This document shows, piece by piece, positions 30,576 to 33,221 of a stretch of DNA of 33,221 bases. The stretch spans positions 1-33,221 of the forward strand of contig CAYRMJ010000003.1 of assembly GCA_964425415.1 (NCBI GenBank). The letters are read 5' to 3'. Position 1 is the first letter of the stretch. Every line of letters starts with the position of its first letter. The stretch comes from JAADDK01 sp964425415 (lineage in GTDB: Archaea; Thermoplasmatota; Thermoplasmata; Thermoplasmatales; Aciduliprofundaceae). Below the pieces are notes generated by a model. That model was not told where the DNA came from. It saw only the letters and a program-made list of their open reading frames with translations, and did no database searches. Both the position numbers and the translations under genes were made by a program.

Positions 30576-31604
30576 ATGGCATTTCTTGAAAAATTCATAA
30601 GAATTACCCGATGGATGGTGAGCCACATTGCCATTCCTGTGGGTATAGCAATGGTTCTGGGCATATTAGTGGGCTATTTCACCCCACCTGAGATTGCAAA
30701 AAAATTGGAATTTACTATAATAATAGGACTCTTCTGGATGTTATACCCAATGATGATTGACCTGAAACTGGAAGAACTAAAAGAGATTTTCAAGAGACCC
30801 AAAAGAATGGGAACATCGTTGCTATTGAATTTCATAGTGTCTCCTATAATCATCGGTTCTCTGGTGCTTTCATTCCTGAGTTCAAATCCTCGGGCAGGTG
30901 CAGGACTTCTACTGGTTGGGATAAGCCCGTGCTCGGCAATGAATACTGCCGCAACAGCATTTGTGGGTGGAAACATAGAACTCACCCTCGGAATTGTGGC
31001 TGTTAGCTATCTTCTGACCATAATTGCAGTGCCAATATGGGCCACGGCATTCATGGGAAAAAGCGTGCCTGTGCCATTTGCATTCATGATGCGCCAGATT
31101 GCCCTCGTTATTCTCGTACCCATGTTTCTTGGATTGATAACAAGAGTTGCCCTTAAAAGGAAGATGGGTGAGGAAAGATACATAAAAATTGTGCCTTCCT
31201 TTGAAGGATTTTCGTTTCTGGGCGTGCTGTTCATGATATTTTTCCTCTTTGTAATCAATGGAAGAAACATAATCACTTATTGGAACGTGCTGGCATCTGT
31301 AATCCTGATATCAATCGTGTTCTTTGCAACGATGCTACTTATCGCCATTCTTGTTCCTAAAGTCTTCAGGTTCAACTATTCGGATAGTGCTTCCATAACT
31401 GTTACCACAGTGGCTAAAAATGAATCCATTGCAATGGCCCTTGCTTTCATGCTCTACGGCCCCACCGCGGCTATGAGCGTGGCCATTGGTGGAGTTCTCA
31501 TTCAGGTACCTTTTATGGTGATGTACATTCAGTTCCTATCTAAACGACTGCGCGGATTCTACAAAAAAGATGACGAGGATGCACTACCTTATGCGCCTGA
31601 GTAA
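30576..31604 (+). CDS. SBF/BASS-family transporter, ACR3-like
   Basis: 342 residues with about ten transmembrane segments. Family features are the GISPCSAMNTAATAFVGGN helix-break motif in the first half and TVAKNESIAMALAF in the second, the pair of crossing motifs in bile-acid:sodium symporter and ACR3 arsenite permeases. Substrate unknown: an organic anion or arsenite are both possible, and no arsR- or arsenate reductase-like gene is adjacent. I start at the ATG at 30576, six bases after GAGGTG; an ATG at 30570 overlaps the usp stop. The last 21 bp overlap the convergent surface-protein gene. Confidence 0.85.
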   Translation: MAFLEKFIRITRWMVSHIAIPVGIAMVLGILVGYFTPPEIAKKLEFTIIIGLFWMLYPMMIDLKLEELKEIFKRPKRMGTSLLLNFIVSPIIIGSLVLSFLSSNPRAGAGLLLVGISPCSAMNTAATAFVGGNIELTLGIVAVSYLLTIIAVPIWATAFMGKSVPVPFAFMMRQIALVILVPMFLGLITRVALKRKMGEERYIKIVPSFEGFSFLGVLFMIFFLFVINGRNIITYWNVLASVILISIVFFATMLLIAILVPKVFRFNYSDSASITVTTVAKNESIAMALAFMLYGPTAAMSVAIGGVLIQVPFMVMYIQFLSKRLRGFYKKDDEDALPYAPE

Positions 31605-33221
31605 CGGGACGAGCAGCACCACAATGAGGGAGAAAAGAGATGTGAGCTCAGGAACCTCTGATGTGGGAGTGGCGGTTATCTCATTGCTCTTCTCGCTCAC
31701 ACCTGCAATGTTGGCTGCCTTCACGTAGTAAGTGTAGGTAAAACCGTTGCTCACATTGGTATCGTTGAACCAAAGCTGCGTTGCATTCACCTCCGCTATA
31801 TAAGTGCCATTGCGATAAATGTAGTAAGAGGATATCTCGCTTCCTCCATTCTCACTTGGCTCTTTCCAGCTTATATTCACATATCCATCTCCGCTCTTTG
31901 CCGTCAGGTTCTTAGGAGGGGAAGGTACGCTCACGCTCGCAGGAACCCAGCGCACATAGTCAAGCCAGCCGCAATCGTTGTAATCCCTGCCAGCTGAGTC
32001 CTTCTCATAAGCCCATTTCAGCACATGGGTTCCATTTCCAAAACTGAATTCCCTTTCTTCCCAGAACACAAGGCCTGAGATTGCATCCATTTCGCTGCCA
32101 TTCACATAGAAAACAAGGTAATCAAAATGCTCCTCCGATGCAACGCTCCAGTAAAACTTCAGAGTTCCCGCACCTTCAACTGTAGTGGATATCCACGATG
32201 TTTCTGAATCCCCTATATCTCCGCTCTCAGCCGCATCGTGGTCCTTAACATAGCTCTCCGTCTCTCCGAACCAATTTGCATCTCCGCCCGTGCTCCACCG
32301 CATTCCAACGCTGTCCACAGCATTCGCAAGGGATAGTGTGAAAACATCAACGGAGTCGCTTTTCATACCCTCTCCCGCAGCGCTCACCGCGGTGACATAG
32401 TACTCGTAATGATTCCTCTCAGCAACGGATGTATCGTTGTAATGCATTGCGCTCACCTGTGTAATTAGAGTTCCATTTCTGTACACACGATATCCCGTAA
32501 TGCTCTCAGTCCCGTGTCCCAGCGGTGCATTCCAAGAAATATTCACATAATCATCTCCCGCATAGAAGGTGAGGTTTAGGGGCTTTGTTGGGGGAATCTC
32601 TGGAATTGGAATTGTAGAATTCTTCAATGGAAGCGCATCCCGGGTATCGGAATCAATCACATAGTCCCAGTTTATTATCCCATCTCCATCGTCATCATTC
32701 GTATCGTTGTTGTGCGCCCAGTCCCACCAGTAATTGCCTGAGGTGGTGTTCCAGAATCCAGATTCGTCATCGCTCGCCTGCACATGCTCCTTTGAGAATG
32801 AATCGCCAGAGCCGTTGTTGAATATGAATGAGTTGTCATGTATGGAAATAGAATCGCTGTTAGCTAGATGAGCACCCTCCCTTTCACTGCCCAGAATCAG
32901 GTTGTGGGAGAGTGAAGAATAACTGGAATACAGCATGTAAACCCCGTAATAGCCGCTATACAGAACACTGTTCCACGAAATTTCCGAATCAGCAACTTTT
33001 GCAAATATCCCATATAATCCACTATTTCTCACGGTGTTGTTCACCACAGATGAACTATCCAAATCCACATCAATTCCGTTCTCCGTGCTGTTCAAAACGG
33101 TGTTGTTCTCCACATGGAAATAAGAGGATGAGGCATAAATCCCATTGTAATTATCAGAGAAGCTGTTGTTGAGTATGGAAACATAAGAGGTGCTATCTGC
33201 GTATATTCCGTAGTAGTTGTT
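31584..33221 (-). CDS. surface protein: beta-helix repeats, two Fn3 domains, C-terminal anchor (N-terminus beyond window)
   Basis: 545 residues visible; the reading frame is open to the window end, so the start lies outside. The visible N-terminal 190 residues are right-handed parallel beta-helix (NosD/pectate-lyase-like) repeats with recurring xNxxxNNxYGIY units, ending in a DDDGDGIINWDYVID calcium-type loop. Two fibronectin type III domains follow (PTKPLNLTFYAGDDYVNISW and PPKNLTAKSGDGYVNISW), separated by a beta-sandwich region. The C-terminus is EVPELTSLF, a hydrophobic helix, then LLRRIR, a tripartite sorting-type tail like archaeosortase substrates or a simple anchor. Many N-x-S/T sites fit an S-layer-associated glycoprotein. 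Ligand unknown. Confidence 0.85.
   Translation of the reverse strand, partial: NNYYGIYADSTSYVSILNNSFSDNYNGIYASSSYFHVENNTVLNSTENGIDVDLDSSSVVNNTVRNSGLYGIFAKVADSEISWNSVLYSGYYGVYMLYSSYSSLSHNLILGSEREGAHLANSDSISIHDNSFIFNNGSGDSFSKEHVQASDDESGFWNTTSGNYWWDWAHNNDTNDDDGDGIINWDYVIDSDTRDALPLKNSTIPIPEIPPTKPLNLTFYAGDDYVNISWNAPLGHGTESITGYRVYRNGTLITQVSAMHYNDTSVAERNHYEYYVTAVSAAGEGMKSDSVDVFTLSLANAVDSVGMRWSTGGDANWFGETESYVKDHDAAESGDIGDSETSWISTTVEGAGTLKFYWSVASEEHFDYLVFYVNGSEMDAISGLVFWEEREFSFGNGTHVLKWAYEKDSAGRDYNDCGWLDYVRWVPASVSVPSPPKNLTAKSGDGYVNISWKEPSENGGSEISSYYIYRNGTYIAEVNATQLWFNDTNVSNGFTYTYYVKAANIAGVSEKSNEITATPTSEVPELTSLFSLIVVLLVPLLRRIR

Overview
The window is chromosomal DNA from a euryarchaeon. The evidence is archaeal-type information genes (ribosomal proteins L7Ae, S28e and L24e; TFS; archaeal NAC; PAN; HerA; class I CCA-adding enzyme; archaeal TPI and TruD), TATA boxes placed about 26 nt from starts, and GGAGGTGAT-type Shine-Dalgarno (SD) sites. 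A moderate-to-low G+C content, a urocanase, and a GH25 lysozyme in an otherwise archaeal neighbourhood fit the DHVE2 lineage. Aciduliprofundum (boonei or a close relative) is my best guess; this is recognition, not a database match.

Layout. 1-1484 (-): isopropylmalate/homoaconitate dehydratase pair, small subunit cut by the window edge. 1613-3178 (+): moaC-moaB-membrane protein. 3172-5666 (-): L7Ae-S28e-L24e-ndk-truD operon, divergent from an HTH regulator (5821-6369). 6351-7011 (-): YjbQ and a small alpha/beta protein. 7089-9679 (-): anaerobic ribonucleotide reductase nrdD-nrdG. 9765-12008 (-): topoisomerase I. 12068-13093 (-): membrane-anchored lipocalin-like protein. 13209-13508 (+): TFS, convergent with a possible SecB-fold protein. 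14014-15663 (+): urocanase. 15763-15847: tRNA-Leu(UAG). 15916-17567 (+): nac-cca. 17539-18901 (-): tpiA plus a membrane protein. 19099-22084 (+): PAN-HerA-DUF357. 22087-23705 (-): a small protein and a probable degenerate MCM-like protein. 23814-29564 (-): three consecutive genes with pilin-like N-termini, the last a 1583-residue protein carrying a complete GH25 lysozyme domain. 29598-30117 has no convincing gene. 30118-31604 (+): universal stress protein plus SBF/ACR3-like transporter. 31584-33221 (-): surface beta-helix/Fn3 protein, truncated by the window end.

How the genes work together. Most of the window is housekeeping: translation, tRNA maturation (the tRNA gene encodes no CCA and cca lies nearby), transcript proofreading, protein quality control, dNTP synthesis under anoxia, molybdopterin and branched-chain amino-acid synthesis. 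The accessory and most interesting part is 22-30 kb: a secreted or cell-surface locus in which a bacterial-type peptidoglycan hydrolase is embedded in a large archaeal surface protein next to pilin-like partners. Archaea lack murein, so this looks like an antibacterial surface structure.

Other points: the urocanase lacks the signature active-site cysteine; the CCA-adding enzyme has no canonical start codon for its conserved N-terminus; five of six convergent gene pairs overlap at their 3' ends; and first genes of transcription units appear mostly leaderless, while genes inside operons carry SD sites. I saw no CRISPR array, IS element or rRNA gene.
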